Assembly (NCBI GenBank): GCA_963210315.1
Contig: OY723321.1
Location: 434,001 to 498,000, forward strand
Source of the DNA: Rhynchopus euleeides
Lineage: Eukaryota > Euglenozoa > Diplonemea > Diplonemida > Diplonemidae
Direction: 5' to 3'
DNA: 64,000 nt
Of this stretch, positions 29,111 to 38,345 are shown piece after piece. Position numbers and translations under genes: made by a program. The notes below the pieces were generated by a model. The model was not told the DNA's origin. It did no database searches and saw nothing but the letters and a program-made list of their open reading frames with translations. Every line of letters starts with the position of its first letter. Position 1 is the first letter of the stretch.

Positions 29111-32100
29111 TCACTCGGAAGTTTCGGCGTCCGAAACGTACGCCCACTCTCCCCAATCCTCCTCCATGTCGACATCGATGTCGACATGGACGCGGGCCCT
29201 TTTCTCCTGGGGCTCCTCGGGGTGCGGCCCAACCTCCCTCCTGCGCTCTGCCGGTGCCGCCTGTGTGGGAGGCAGCTGCGGCGGTTCTTCCGGCTGAGGT
29301 GTGGGGAGTGTCGATGGGGTGCCCGGGGTCGATGAAGCGGGGAGCTGGAAGGTGACATGTTGCAGGGTGGTTGGAGGCACGACGGGGGGTGCGGCATCTG
29401 CAAGCAACGAAGTGAGGAAGGGATCCTCAGGGACTTCCTCCACGAGGCTGACAATCGACAATGCATCGGCGTTGTCATCTTCCCAGCTGCCGTCCGATTC
29501 CTCATCACAATCCTCCACGCCAGCAAATAGAGAACCCATGGCTGCATCGAGGTCAACGAGCTCCACGGTTGTCAGAGTTGGAAGAGGCGTCAGGGAACGC
29601 GCAGTGAAGCGGCGCTTCTTGTTGGCGAGGAACGTGTTGACTGTTTCTTCAACGATGATCTTGCGCGCCGCGTCATCATGTGACAGCTCTAGAGTGATGC
29701 CCAGTTCTTGAGAGATGCTTGCGGCAGAGAGTGCCTTCCGGAACGATCCCCTCATGCGCGTTACAACTGAAAAAGCAGCCTCCACAAACACAGTCGAGGG
29801 TGACAGTGCCACCATGGCCTCAAGCACTATCGCAAACGTCGAACTCTCGGATTCCAGCAAGAAGTCGACGACAAACTCTTTCAGAAGGTTCCCCCTGAGA
29901 TCTGTGCATTCCAACCGCAGCTTCACCCACTCCATGCCGATGCTGAGAATCTCTGCCTGGTCGTAACCCAAGCGAGAAGCGAGCGCCATGAGGCACTCGC
30001 ACGTGCTGTCCTTCCCACTTGTCGCGAAGAAAGAGCTGAATGAGCGGCAGGGATACTCCTCCCACCTCTTGGCCAGGTCCTTGTAGATGGTGTGGCAGAG
30101 CTTTGAGCGCCAGGAAGTCATCTCGGCAACTACCCCCGGAGGCAACGATGTGGTTCCCTGGTTCTCATAGAACTTGGCTTCGTGCTTGCCAGGCTGGCGC
30201 GCCAGCACCTTATGCACTGTCAGTGCATTCTGCAGGATGCTCTCCATCGACGAGAGCGACAGGTCTCGCTTCTGCAACGCCTCGCTCACCCCTTTATTGA
30301 TGTCGAAGACGTCAGCCAAGATGCAAGTCGAGAGGGAATACTCGGGGGTGAGCTTGTGGAAGAAGAACGGCGGCGGCTGGATCTCCCCGAGCATAGCGAC
30401 AGTGAAGTCAAAGTTCACCACAGCCGCGTTCAGGCGACGGAACGTTGCAGCTGCCCAACGCACGGAGTGCTCCTTCGGGAAGGAGAGACATTTCCCACCG
30501 GAAATGATCTGCAGAGACTTCTGCCTGGCGGTTGATCTGAAGAAGGCAAACCAGTGTCGGAGGAGGCGGCTATGTTCAACAACCTTTCGTGTCTTCTTGA
30601 TGAGGCCGACGGACAGCTGGTGCATGTGGGCAGCATCATGCACATCGATGAGAGTGCATCCCCACGCGATCTCGAGCTTCCCCCTGAGACTCTTCATCGT
30701 TGATGCCCCGTCTGCCGCGAATCCCTTCAGCGAACGCCGCGCCCACTGCGACAGCTGGAGGCTGTCGAACAACTTGACCAGCTCGTCCTTCTGCGACTCT
30801 GCGTCAGCTTTCTTCAAGTCGACTGTGCCCACACACCAATCTTTCATAGCACAATCCGTCCTGCTGATCCCCGAAACGATGACGATCATCAAGTCGATGC
30901 GGGCGAACGTGGTACCGTCCACCTTCAGGGTTGCCGCCCGACACGCACGCACCGCACCCACCACTCCCCTCAGGAGCACCTCCCAGAGTATCGTCTGGAA
31001 CTCCTTCGCGACTTTTCGAGAGTAGTGGGTGTCCAGGACATGCAGCCCCTTCCGCTTGTCGTCCTGCAACCTCGCACCCACACTGCTCAGCCCCTCCGCC
31101 CGTTGCGTCGCCGTTGCCACGTTGTACACCAGGTTGACCAGACTTGTGTACTGCTCGCTGGTCACCTTCACCTTCGCGCACAGCGTCTGCTTGGGGATAT
31201 CTGTAGCTGTCACATTGGTGTTTTCACTCCCAGGCGTGGACAACTGCACTGCTCTCTTGTGCGCCGCACCACCCATGTGGCGGCGGATATTGCTTTGCTG
31301 GCGCCCAACTGTCGTGGCAGACATAGACGCTTCGCCGCGTGCATACCGGAGCAAGTGGGGTTGCTCCGAGAACTCCCCCTCCAGCTGCACCAAGAACGGT
31401 GCACACGTGGTGCACCTCCACCTCCCATCAGGGAGACGCACCACACCGGAGGCTGCAGCGTGGATCTTCCGCTGCTGCTTCTCCTGTATGGCGAGCTGTG
31501 CCTGCCGCTGCTGAATCCGAAGGAGACCGTTCACCATTGAGCCCTCTGGCACGTACTTCTTGTTTGCTGCCATCAAAAGAAGGAAGTGCGCCTTTGCTGT
31601 GTCGAAGACAAGCCGCAAGGGGTACTGGGCCATCAACGACGGAAGAAGCAAGCCGAAGGTGCGAGGCTGTGTGGTGTCGACGATAGAAAAGTGAACATTT
31701 AAACCGCGGGATGTGCGGAAAGTCTGCAGGGCCACTGACGCGGTGTTGGTGTCCAACTCTTCGTCCACGAGGAATCTCGTATCCATCAATCGCGGACGCC
31801 TGAGCTTCACCGTGAGGGCCTCCGCTTCGGGGGAGTCAACGCCCTCCAGAAGCGCCGCAGCACTGGTACGCGTCGGCTCCGTAATGGGAATTGACCTTGC
31901 TAGGCAGTCAAGCACTCGGAGGCAGTAGTGTCCAGAACTGTATAGATCCCGTTGAACCCACCCTGGTACAAGCCCAATGTTGACGCCTCCGGTTGATTGG
32001 GCGAGCTTCATGGCGGTCAGCCATGGGGACAGTCGCCCGGCGCTGTCGAACGCGGCGACGTGGCACGCCCCTTCCCCGGTGTAGAAGGCGGCGTGGGGTG

Positions 32101-33082
32101 CAGGGGCGACAGGGGCGGCGGTGGTAGCTGCAGGAGAGGCGGCCAGGGGATCCGGAGGAGGAGGCGGCGGCGCATCATGCGAAGCATCGACGTCGTGCCC
32201 GTCACCGTCCGATGCCTCACGTGCGTACAGCACGAGTGCTGGCTTCGCGTTCGCACGATTGAACGGCGCCACAGAGCAATCCGTCACACGATCAGTCGTG
32301 ATCGACTTCCACTTCAGAGTGGTGGCGGGGCCACGAGCGCACAGCGTCTCCCAGGCGATCCCCTTCGCGAGGGTCAGCCCGGACTTTGTGCACGATGCAC
32401 CGACAAACCGGTACCGGTGATTCACCGGCTGCACCGTGCCCACCTGCACCACCCCGTTGCCGTCAACGCCAAGCTCACGAAGGGCGGAGAGGTCTCTTAA
32501 TTCCTTGACGTTGACGGTTTCCGCAAGCTCCGTCAGGTGCTTCTGCTTCTCGCCGGATGCAGAAAACCGCTGCGTCGAGAGGAACAGGAGGTGCGGGGCC
32601 TTCTCGACGCAGAACTGCGCAGCCCGGACAGCACCACATGTGCACGGACCTTGCTTCTCCATAAATTGAGAAGCAACGCGCTGCACCTCGTCCTTCACGA
32701 CGCCCAACATCACAACCATGCTGTCTGTAATAGCTGTGCGGAACTCACCACAAGATGGGCAGCTGTAGACGGTGGCGCTTTTGGTGGTGCAGAGGTGCTT
32801 CAGGTGCGGGTGTTTGTGTCCGAGGGCGGAGAGACTGACGTCAGGGTTGGGTCGCTGCGGGTCCTGCGAGGTGATCATCTGGGGCTCGTTCTCATCGGGG
32901 GTTGTGCTCCGCAGGGACTGGAGGAGGTTGCTCAATACACCTTGGCACTCCCGCAGTACTGTACATGCCAGCAGCTGGAGGATAGTTACAAAGCTGCCAC
33001 TCCCCGACGCCACCCCCCTACTGGCCCCTTCAGGCCTGAAAGCCCAAAAGCTCCCGGAGATTTTTGCAGTGGTGCGCACCAT
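29111..33082 (-). CDS. hAT family transposase, unusually long
   Basis: 1323 residues from the ATG at 33080-33082 (MVRTTAKISGSFWAF). The frame stays open further upstream, but that part translates the A-rich subterminal repeats and is not used. Two CxxC pairs near the N-terminus (YSCPSCGEF; CTCGAVRAAQFC) and a Pro-rich linker precede a BED/TTF-like finger near residue 552 (WRCTTC ... SNIRRHMGGAAHKRAV). The RNase H-like core follows, with TLKVDGTTFARID and the second Asp in GFAADGASTMKSL (near 790), then VDVHDAAHMHQLSVGLIKK-type sequence. The hAT dimerisation region is near 1100 (STVFVEAAFSVVTRMRGSF). The C-terminus is acidic then Pro-rich. It should excise and insert its own element. Confidence 0.88.
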   Translation of the reverse strand: MVRTTAKISGSFWAFRPEGASRGVASGSGSFVTILQLLACTVLRECQGVLSNLLQSLRSTTPDENEPQMITSQDPQRPNPDVSLSALGHKHPHLKHLCTTKSATVYSCPSCGEFRTAITDSMVVMLGVVKDEVQRVASQFMEKQGPCTCGAVRAAQFCVEKAPHLLFLSTQRFSASGEKQKHLTELAETVNVKELRDLSALRELGVDGNGVVQVGTVQPVNHRYRFVGASCTKSGLTLAKGIAWETLCARGPATTLKWKSITTDRVTDCSVAPFNRANAKPALVLYAREASDGDGHDVDASHDAPPPPPPDPLAASPAATTAAPVAPAPHAAFYTGEGACHVAAFDSAGRLSPWLTAMKLAQSTGGVNIGLVPGWVQRDLYSSGHYCLRVLDCLARSIPITEPTRTSAAALLEGVDSPEAEALTVKLRRPRLMDTRFLVDEELDTNTASVALQTFRTSRGLNVHFSIVDTTQPRTFGLLLPSLMAQYPLRLVFDTAKAHFLLLMAANKKYVPEGSMVNGLLRIQQRQAQLAIQEKQQRKIHAAASGVVRLPDGRWRCTTCAPFLVQLEGEFSEQPHLLRYARGEASMSATTVGRQQSNIRRHMGGAAHKRAVQLSTPGSENTNVTATDIPKQTLCAKVKVTSEQYTSLVNLVYNVATATQRAEGLSSVGARLQDDKRKGLHVLDTHYSRKVAKEFQTILWEVLLRGVVGAVRACRAATLKVDGTTFARIDLMIVIVSGISRTDCAMKDWCVGTVDLKKADAESQKDELVKLFDSLQLSQWARRSLKGFAADGASTMKSLRGKLEIAWGCTLIDVHDAAHMHQLSVGLIKKTRKVVEHSRLLRHWFAFFRSTARQKSLQIISGGKCLSFPKEHSVRWAAATFRRLNAAVVNFDFTVAMLGEIQPPPFFFHKLTPEYSLSTCILADVFDINKGVSEALQKRDLSLSSMESILQNALTVHKVLARQPGKHEAKFYENQGTTSLPPGVVAEMTSWRSKLCHTIYKDLAKRWEEYPCRSFSSFFATSGKDSTCECLMALASRLGYDQAEILSIGMEWVKLRLECTDLRGNLLKEFVVDFLLESESSTFAIVLEAMVALSPSTVFVEAAFSVVTRMRGSFRKALSAASISQELGITLELSHDDAARKIIVEETVNTFLANKKRRFTARSLTPLPTLTTVELVDLDAAMGSLFAGVEDCDEESDGSWEDDNADALSIVSLVEEVPEDPFLTSLLADAAPPVVPPTTLQHVTFQLPASSTPGTPSTLPTPQPEEPPQLPPTQAAPAERRREVGPHPEEPQEKRARVHVDIDVDMEEDWGEWAYVSDAETSE

Positions 33083-33329
33083 ATTCGCGGAGTACGTGAG
33101 GTTGGGTGAGTGTGAGGTCAGGGTCCTGTCGAAGGGTAGTCGAGTGGGAATAAATAGGGAGGTCCTCAGGAGTGCAATACAACAGCAATACACAGGCAAC
33201 ACACCAGCAACACGCAAACCGAGGCAAGAGGAGGTGGGCGGGGTCATCCTGCGGAGTCTCCAGTTGGCCAGCAAGGCGAACTGTACGGGGGAGAGACTTC
33301 CCTTCCATCCTTGTGTGCGCCCTGTCGAC

Positions 33330-33450
33330 TGGGAAAATCTTAGAAAAAAAAATTTCCTCTGCGAAAAACCCTTAGAAAAAAAAATTTCCCTTACAAAATT
33401 CTTAGAAAAAAACTTTTTTTCCCCGTACAAAAGTTCTTAGAAAAAAAGTT
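33330..33450 (-). repeat. Subterminal A-rich repeats of the hAT element
   Basis: Four copies of CTTAGAAAAAAA about 30 bp apart; one inverted copy lies near the other end (TTTTTTCTAAGAA at 28961-28973). Likely transposase-binding sites. Confidence 0.7.
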
Positions 33451-33506
33451 CAGAATCCTGAAAGTGGGGAACCAGCCCCCCAGTTAGGAACAGCCCTGGC
33501 CACAAC

Positions 33507-34570
33507 TTCCGAATTTTTTTTTGCACCGATTGCTGGCTGAGCAAAGTGCCGTATGTCACTTGACATCCTCTCAAAAGTGTAGGTCCTTTTCAGGGCTTGC
33601 ACACGAATACCGACACAGGCCAGTTCACCCGGTCACAACAACCGAAGAAAGCGTTTTTCAGGGCACCCCCCCTTTCGTTCCTCACTCTTTGTTAAATCTC
33701 TGGGGAGCGGGGCTGTGGTGGGATTCCCACCGACCCACCCCCATTCCGCCAGAGCTGCTATACTATTCGACGAGAGGACGTATATTTTTTTCGCACAGTT
33801 CCTTCCCACAGTTTACTTTCTGTTTATTTTTTTCGCATTGCCTGTGGCAGCCCCAGCCACACCCTATTGGTTCACACCCCTCTCAATTTGACTGAAGCGG
33901 GGCACTGAAGGCAAAGCCAGAAGCAATGGCTCACTCCATGCTCCACGGGACACAGAAGAGACGGGGTCTGGCACAGTCAAACCATCGCTTGTTGTGAATG
34001 GTATTAAAGGCAAGAGATGCGCTGCCAGTTTGTCGCAGAGAGCCGGCACAACGGCGGCACTCAACCCGACATGAGGGTACAGCTTGACCATCACCCGGTG
34101 CATATCGCACCACTTCGCTTTTGCGCATCCTGCGCAGACAACCATCCAGGGCTGGGGAAGGCGTGTATACACAACGTGGCATGCCACGACCGAGGACGTT
34201 TGCAATCCCCCTATCGGAGCCCCTATCGGAGACACAGGAAGAGACAATCCAACTGGAATGGGGGAAGCTACACCGATGCAAGAGAGTGTTCGTTTCGTGA
34301 TTTTTTTGGCTGCGTGAGGTACATCCTCCTCCACATGTCCCCCTCAGACACCTCCAGCGAATACGGTGTGTGTATTGCGCGTGACAGTGGAGGCCATCGT
34401 CAAGATGCAAGGGCGTCTCGGTGTTCCACCCTGCCCTTCCACCTGGCCCTAACAGGCCCGATAGGCCCTAACAGATTCACATGTGCCTTGGTGAGTGTGC
34501 TGTGACTTACAAAGTAGTATATTCTCGGCAACAAATCCGCTTCGATATTGCGCAGAAGATAGAAGGTGGA
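33507..34570. other. Stretch between hAT element and LINE, with one weak minus-strand ORF
   Basis: A frame at 33864-34334 (minus, 156 residues) reads VVYTRLPQPWMVVCAGCAKAKW and is Val/Leu-rich, but I recognise no family. It could be an exon of a host gene or chance. The rest is non-coding. Confidence 0.3.
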
Positions 34571-34650
34571 GAGAACGAGGGTGCGAGTATTCTCGTTCGT
34601 TGTACGGGGATATTCACACCCGGAAGCATACGAGAGAGAGAGAGAGAGAG
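34571..34650 (+). mobile_element. LINE 3' tail fragment ending in (GA)n
   Basis: A diverged version of the 3' end at 37915-37977 (GGTGCGAGTATT ... GGGGATATTCACAC ... AAGCATACGAGAG). The next LINE copy begins exactly at the end of its GA tract. Confidence 0.7.
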
Positions 34651-37600
34651 GCGCTACAGACCGTGTGGCGCCTGCGCCTTCTCCTCCTCCTGTGTCACCT
34701 CCCTCACCCCACCAGAGCAGCTCCTCTCTCAAACAATAGGAGTTTGTTTAGGCGCAATAACAGGAATGCGCCTAAACGAAAAGAAGACCATTGCCATGGG
34801 CGTGCATCGCGTGGACCCCTCCTCTGGCGCACGCCCTCGATATGTCGGCACCATCGCTGTAAATGGGGCCACCTTCCCCACCAAAACCGCCTCACCTGCA
34901 CTAGGCGTGCGCGTCTGTGTGTCACCAGCGTTCATAGACCGCGGCGACGACGGACGGGCGAGTAAAGCGCATGCCCCCTTACGCCGCCTGGGCAGCTCGC
35001 CTGCGACCTTTGAGCAGCGACACGGCCTGATTGCTGGCGCAGTCATGCCCCGAGCGATCTTCGGTGGCTGGTATGCGCCCATTGACCACCGGGTCCTCCG
35101 CGACCTAGAGACCCGAGCCTCAAACTGCCTATACGGTGACCGCCATCCCTCCCGCAGCACCGCAGCGGCCCTCTCCATTGCCTCGAAGGGACACCTCCTT
35201 CACCCAGGAATCATAGTGCCGTATCGCATGCTGCTCCTACTTCTAGATTCCTGCCGCCGCCTACCAGAATTGATCCCGCGATTCAACCGCATTCGGGCCA
35301 TGTATGCACAAAAAACACGCATCGACGTCCCCCTCGGGCCTATCGGGCTTGCGCTCAAGAAAGGACTGCCGCCGGCCTCCCTCACCTGCGGCGACGATGT
35401 TTCCCTCATATCTGCTCCAGGAGGTTCCGAACCACTGCTTTCACTCGAAGTGGCGGCACGGAACCATGTGCTACGCGAGGCGCTGCGTCACAACATCTGG
35501 CGAAGGCTTGCTATCTCCAGACCCTCCTTCGGCGGTGTGGAGGACGGCGTTGACACCGTGCTGACAAACGACTTCTGGCAATCATGTGGGGATCCTGTGC
35601 TCGCCGCTGCGATGCGCTGCATTATTGTTGGGGGCGTGTTCCTGGCAGACCGCTGGGGACGCAATAAGCTTGGGGCTGCGACGGACTCCGGGCCTGACGG
35701 GCCGGAGGCCGAGCGCTCGACCGCTCCTACTCCACCTCCTGTGACCGCTGCCGACCACGCCACAGCAACCGCGGACGGCGACGCTGCCGGTGACACCGAT
35801 GATGACGACGACTCGTCGAGCTCAGCCCCGTCCGAGTTCGATGTCCTCGACGACTCGGGTGAGGTGCCCCTACCCCTCACAGCAACACAGCCGGAGCCGG
35901 GTAGCGACCGCCTCTGCCGGAATTGCGATACGGGCTCCCCCGAAACCGTCACGCATCTCTTCTGGGAATGCCCTGCCCACAACGACGTCCGTGCCCGGGA
36001 GCGGTACGCGGGTCTCTGTGAGGAGCGCCTCTCATGGCCGCCCTGCCTAGCCAACTGGGGCATCATACCGAAACCCCTATCCGGTACGGTGCGGGCGAAG
36101 GACCTGCACCACCTAATGAGCACGATAGTCGCCCGCAGAGATGTGCTGGAACGTGAGCGCCTCGGGGTATCCCCCACTGTTTGCGCGTGGGACGCAGCGC
36201 TAGCGCGACCCGCTGCGCCCCACCAGTCCGACCTGGCCTCACTGCCGGACAACCCACCCCGCTGGACTCACGGAGAGTGCATCATGCGTGCCCTGCGGGC
36301 CTGGCTCGGTCGTCTCACCTGGACGAGGGAGGGGTCCATCTCCTTCTGCGAGCTCGCCATCGACTTCGAGGTCTTCTCCGGGCTCGACGTCTGCCCGATC
36401 GCTACTGGCGCCCCGGCAGGAACCCAGCCCGCCCCACTCAACATGCGTGGACGCATGATGGGGCAGATGTTGAAATACCTTGTCTCCCAGTGTGAAGCAG
36501 TTAACCTCCGCGCGCCCCTGCCTGGCGCGTTTGTCTCGCGTGTCTACTGCCTCCGCGCGGTGGGGGTGAAGGAAGTCTGGGGCGGTCTTGAGCCGCGCCC
36601 CCGCTTTGCCTGCCACGGGCTCACCACCCGTATCCTGATCGAGCAGATTCCCCGCGCGATCCACTGGGCCTCGAGCAAGTCGTGGGGCCTGGACCTTACC
36701 CCGTCGTATACCGAGGTGCCCGACCGGGACACGCGAAGCGAACAGTGGGACCCTACTCCCGTAGCCCCCACCCGTGACCCCCTCGACACGGTCAGCCCGA
36801 GGTCGGCGCCGTGCGGCGCTGAGCGCTATGCCCCCCGTTCGGAGGTGCTGGCTCGCAACGTCTGCAGGGCCCACTCCAAGCCCAAGTGCCATGACTGCGA
36901 CGCGGCGGGGCACAACCGAACCCTGCGAATGGAAGACTGCTGCCGGGCCCACCACCGCCAGGATGACGGACTGCCCGTGCAGTTCTGCAGCACGCACCGG
37001 CTGCTCCGCTGCGGCACCTGCAGCTCCTCCAACATGTGCTGCAAGCGTGGCCACCACGGCTGCCGCGACCATGACCTGCCCCCCTGCGGGGTCTGCGCCT
37101 CTCTGCCTGAGATGGATGACAGACGCCCCACCGCTTGCTGCAAGAAGGGCCACCACGCCCCTCCCGCCCCTGCGACGCCTGTGGAGGCAGACGCCCCCAC
37201 CCCGCCGCCCCATGTGCCGCCAACCCCGCCCTTCCCAGAGGCGACTGCGCCTACCGTGGGGGATCTTCCCTCCACCACGCCACCCCGTGTGCCTGCGCCT
37301 CAGCCCTCCCCTGAAGCGACCCCGTGTCCCGCTACTCCCGAGCCCGCCACCCCTCCAGTTATCCTGAAGAGGCTGGCCCATACCGTGTGCTCCCCGGGCT
37401 CACCCCACCGCCACCTGATGCAGCCTCGTAGGAGGCTCTCACCCGACGGCGTCAGGCCATCCATCCCCGCCGTGGCGCAGCTGAAGCGCACCGCCTTAGA
37501 GGCGCATACCGGTTCCACCCCGGCACTGCCTGCCCAAAGGCCTAGGGTCGACCACGTGATCCCCACCGCTGACGCTGACGCTGACGTGGGCGCCGCTGAT

Positions 37601-37977
37601 CCGGACCCACCTTCTCCTACTACCTCCCCTCCCGACGGCGTGTCCGTTGACGCAGCCCTTCCCCAAAGGCCCCGTTCTGGTGCCTCTTCCTCCTCCGCCC
37701 GTGCGCGGTCACCGCACGCGCCTACAGGCTTCCGGGCCTACCTTAATCCTCCTTCCTCACGTAGCGCGTCACCGGGCGCTACAGACCGTGTGGCGCCTGC
37801 GCCTCCTCCTCCTCCTGTGTCACTTCCCTCACCCCACCAGAGCAGCTCCTCTCTCAAACAAGGGGAGTCTACCGGGCCGCGGGCCCGCGTAGTTAAGTAG
37901 ACGACACCCTTGGGGTGCGAGTATTTTCGTTTCGGGGATATTCACACTATAAGCATACGAGAGAGAGAGAGAGAGAG
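34651..37977 (+). mobile_element. 5'-truncated LINE with (GA)n tail
   Basis: From 34651 there is first an 86-bp piece of the element's own 3' coding region (GCGCTACAGACCGTGTGGCG ... TCTCTCAAACAA), then at about 34737 the body of ORF2, cut within the reverse transcriptase, running to the stop at 37898-37900 and a GA tail that enters the scaffold gap. The leading piece suggests two truncated insertions stacked on one GA tract, or a template switch during reverse transcription. Confidence 0.8.
34739..37900 (+). pseudogene. LINE ORF2, C-terminal two-thirds (truncated after RT catalytic motif)
   Basis: Open for about 1050 codons. It begins at VCLGAITGMRLNEKKTIAMG, which aligns with VVGFCNITGMALNVKKTVAMG just after FADD in the 10114-16602 protein, so the endonuclease and catalytic palm are missing. 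It keeps the thumb-like region (HPSRSTAAALSIASKGHLLHPG), a CRNCDTGSPETVTHLFWEC finger, ELAIDFEVFSG, GVKEVWGGLEPRP, and the C-terminal Cys/His module (CRAHSKPKCHDCD ... CCRAHHRQDDGL ... RCGTC ... CCKRGHHG) with an extra CCKKGHHA repeat. The tail is Pro/Ser-rich. It cannot be autonomous. Confidence 0.8.
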
Positions 37978-38177
37978 NNNNNNNNNNNNNNNNNNNNNNN
38001 NNNNNNNNNNNNNNNNNNNNNNNNNNNNNNNNNNNNNNNNNNNNNNNNNNNNNNNNNNNNNNNNNNNNNNNNNNNNNNNNNNNNNNNNNNNNNNNNNNNN
38101 NNNNNNNNNNNNNNNNNNNNNNNNNNNNNNNNNNNNNNNNNNNNNNNNNNNNNNNNNNNNNNNNNNNNNNNNNNNNN
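37978..38177. other. Scaffold gap of 200 N
   Basis: Exactly 200 N, a conventional placeholder, lying directly in the GA tail of the LINE. The true distance is unknown; the array may be longer here. Confidence 0.95.
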
Positions 38178-38306
38178 CGGCAAGTGGCAGAATGTATTAC
38201 TCAGCAGTGACACAGCGAAACAGCACAAGCCCTACTATATCATACCTTCCTCAAGTAACCACGGAGACCTCCCAAGACGCAGCAAAGCTGCTTAAACTAG
38301 TTTACT

Positions 38307-38343
<37 letters not shown>

Positions 38344-38345
38344 AA
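38178..38345 (+). mobile_element. Second LINE 3'-end family with (GA)n tail
   Basis: Ends AGACGCAGCAAAGCTGCTT, TAAACTAGTTTA, then (GA)n. The array segment 25611-25680 has the same layout with different but still pairing bases. It has no coding part. Confidence 0.65.

Larger units (their letters stand above)
28905..33498 (-). mobile_element. Complete hAT transposon with perfect 8-bp target duplication
   Basis: Terminal inverted repeats CAGGCCTG (28905-28912) and CAGCCCTG (33491-33498), that is CAGGSCTG from each end. GCCACAAC flanks both sides (28897-28904 and 33499-33506), the 8-bp duplication diagnostic of hAT. Subterminal motifs GGGGAACCAG and CTTAGAAAAAAA recur near both ends. The single gene inside (29111-33082) is open, so this copy could be autonomous. 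Confidence 0.93.

Noticed and set aside
33083..33430. N-terminal extension of the hAT transposase frame
   Set aside because: It reads through the A-rich subterminal repeats, and ATG 33080-33082 is the first credible start after them.
34481..34738. N-terminal 86 codons of the open frame that continues into the truncated LINE
   Set aside because: This part translates a GA microsatellite and retro-tail sequence; it is open by chance.
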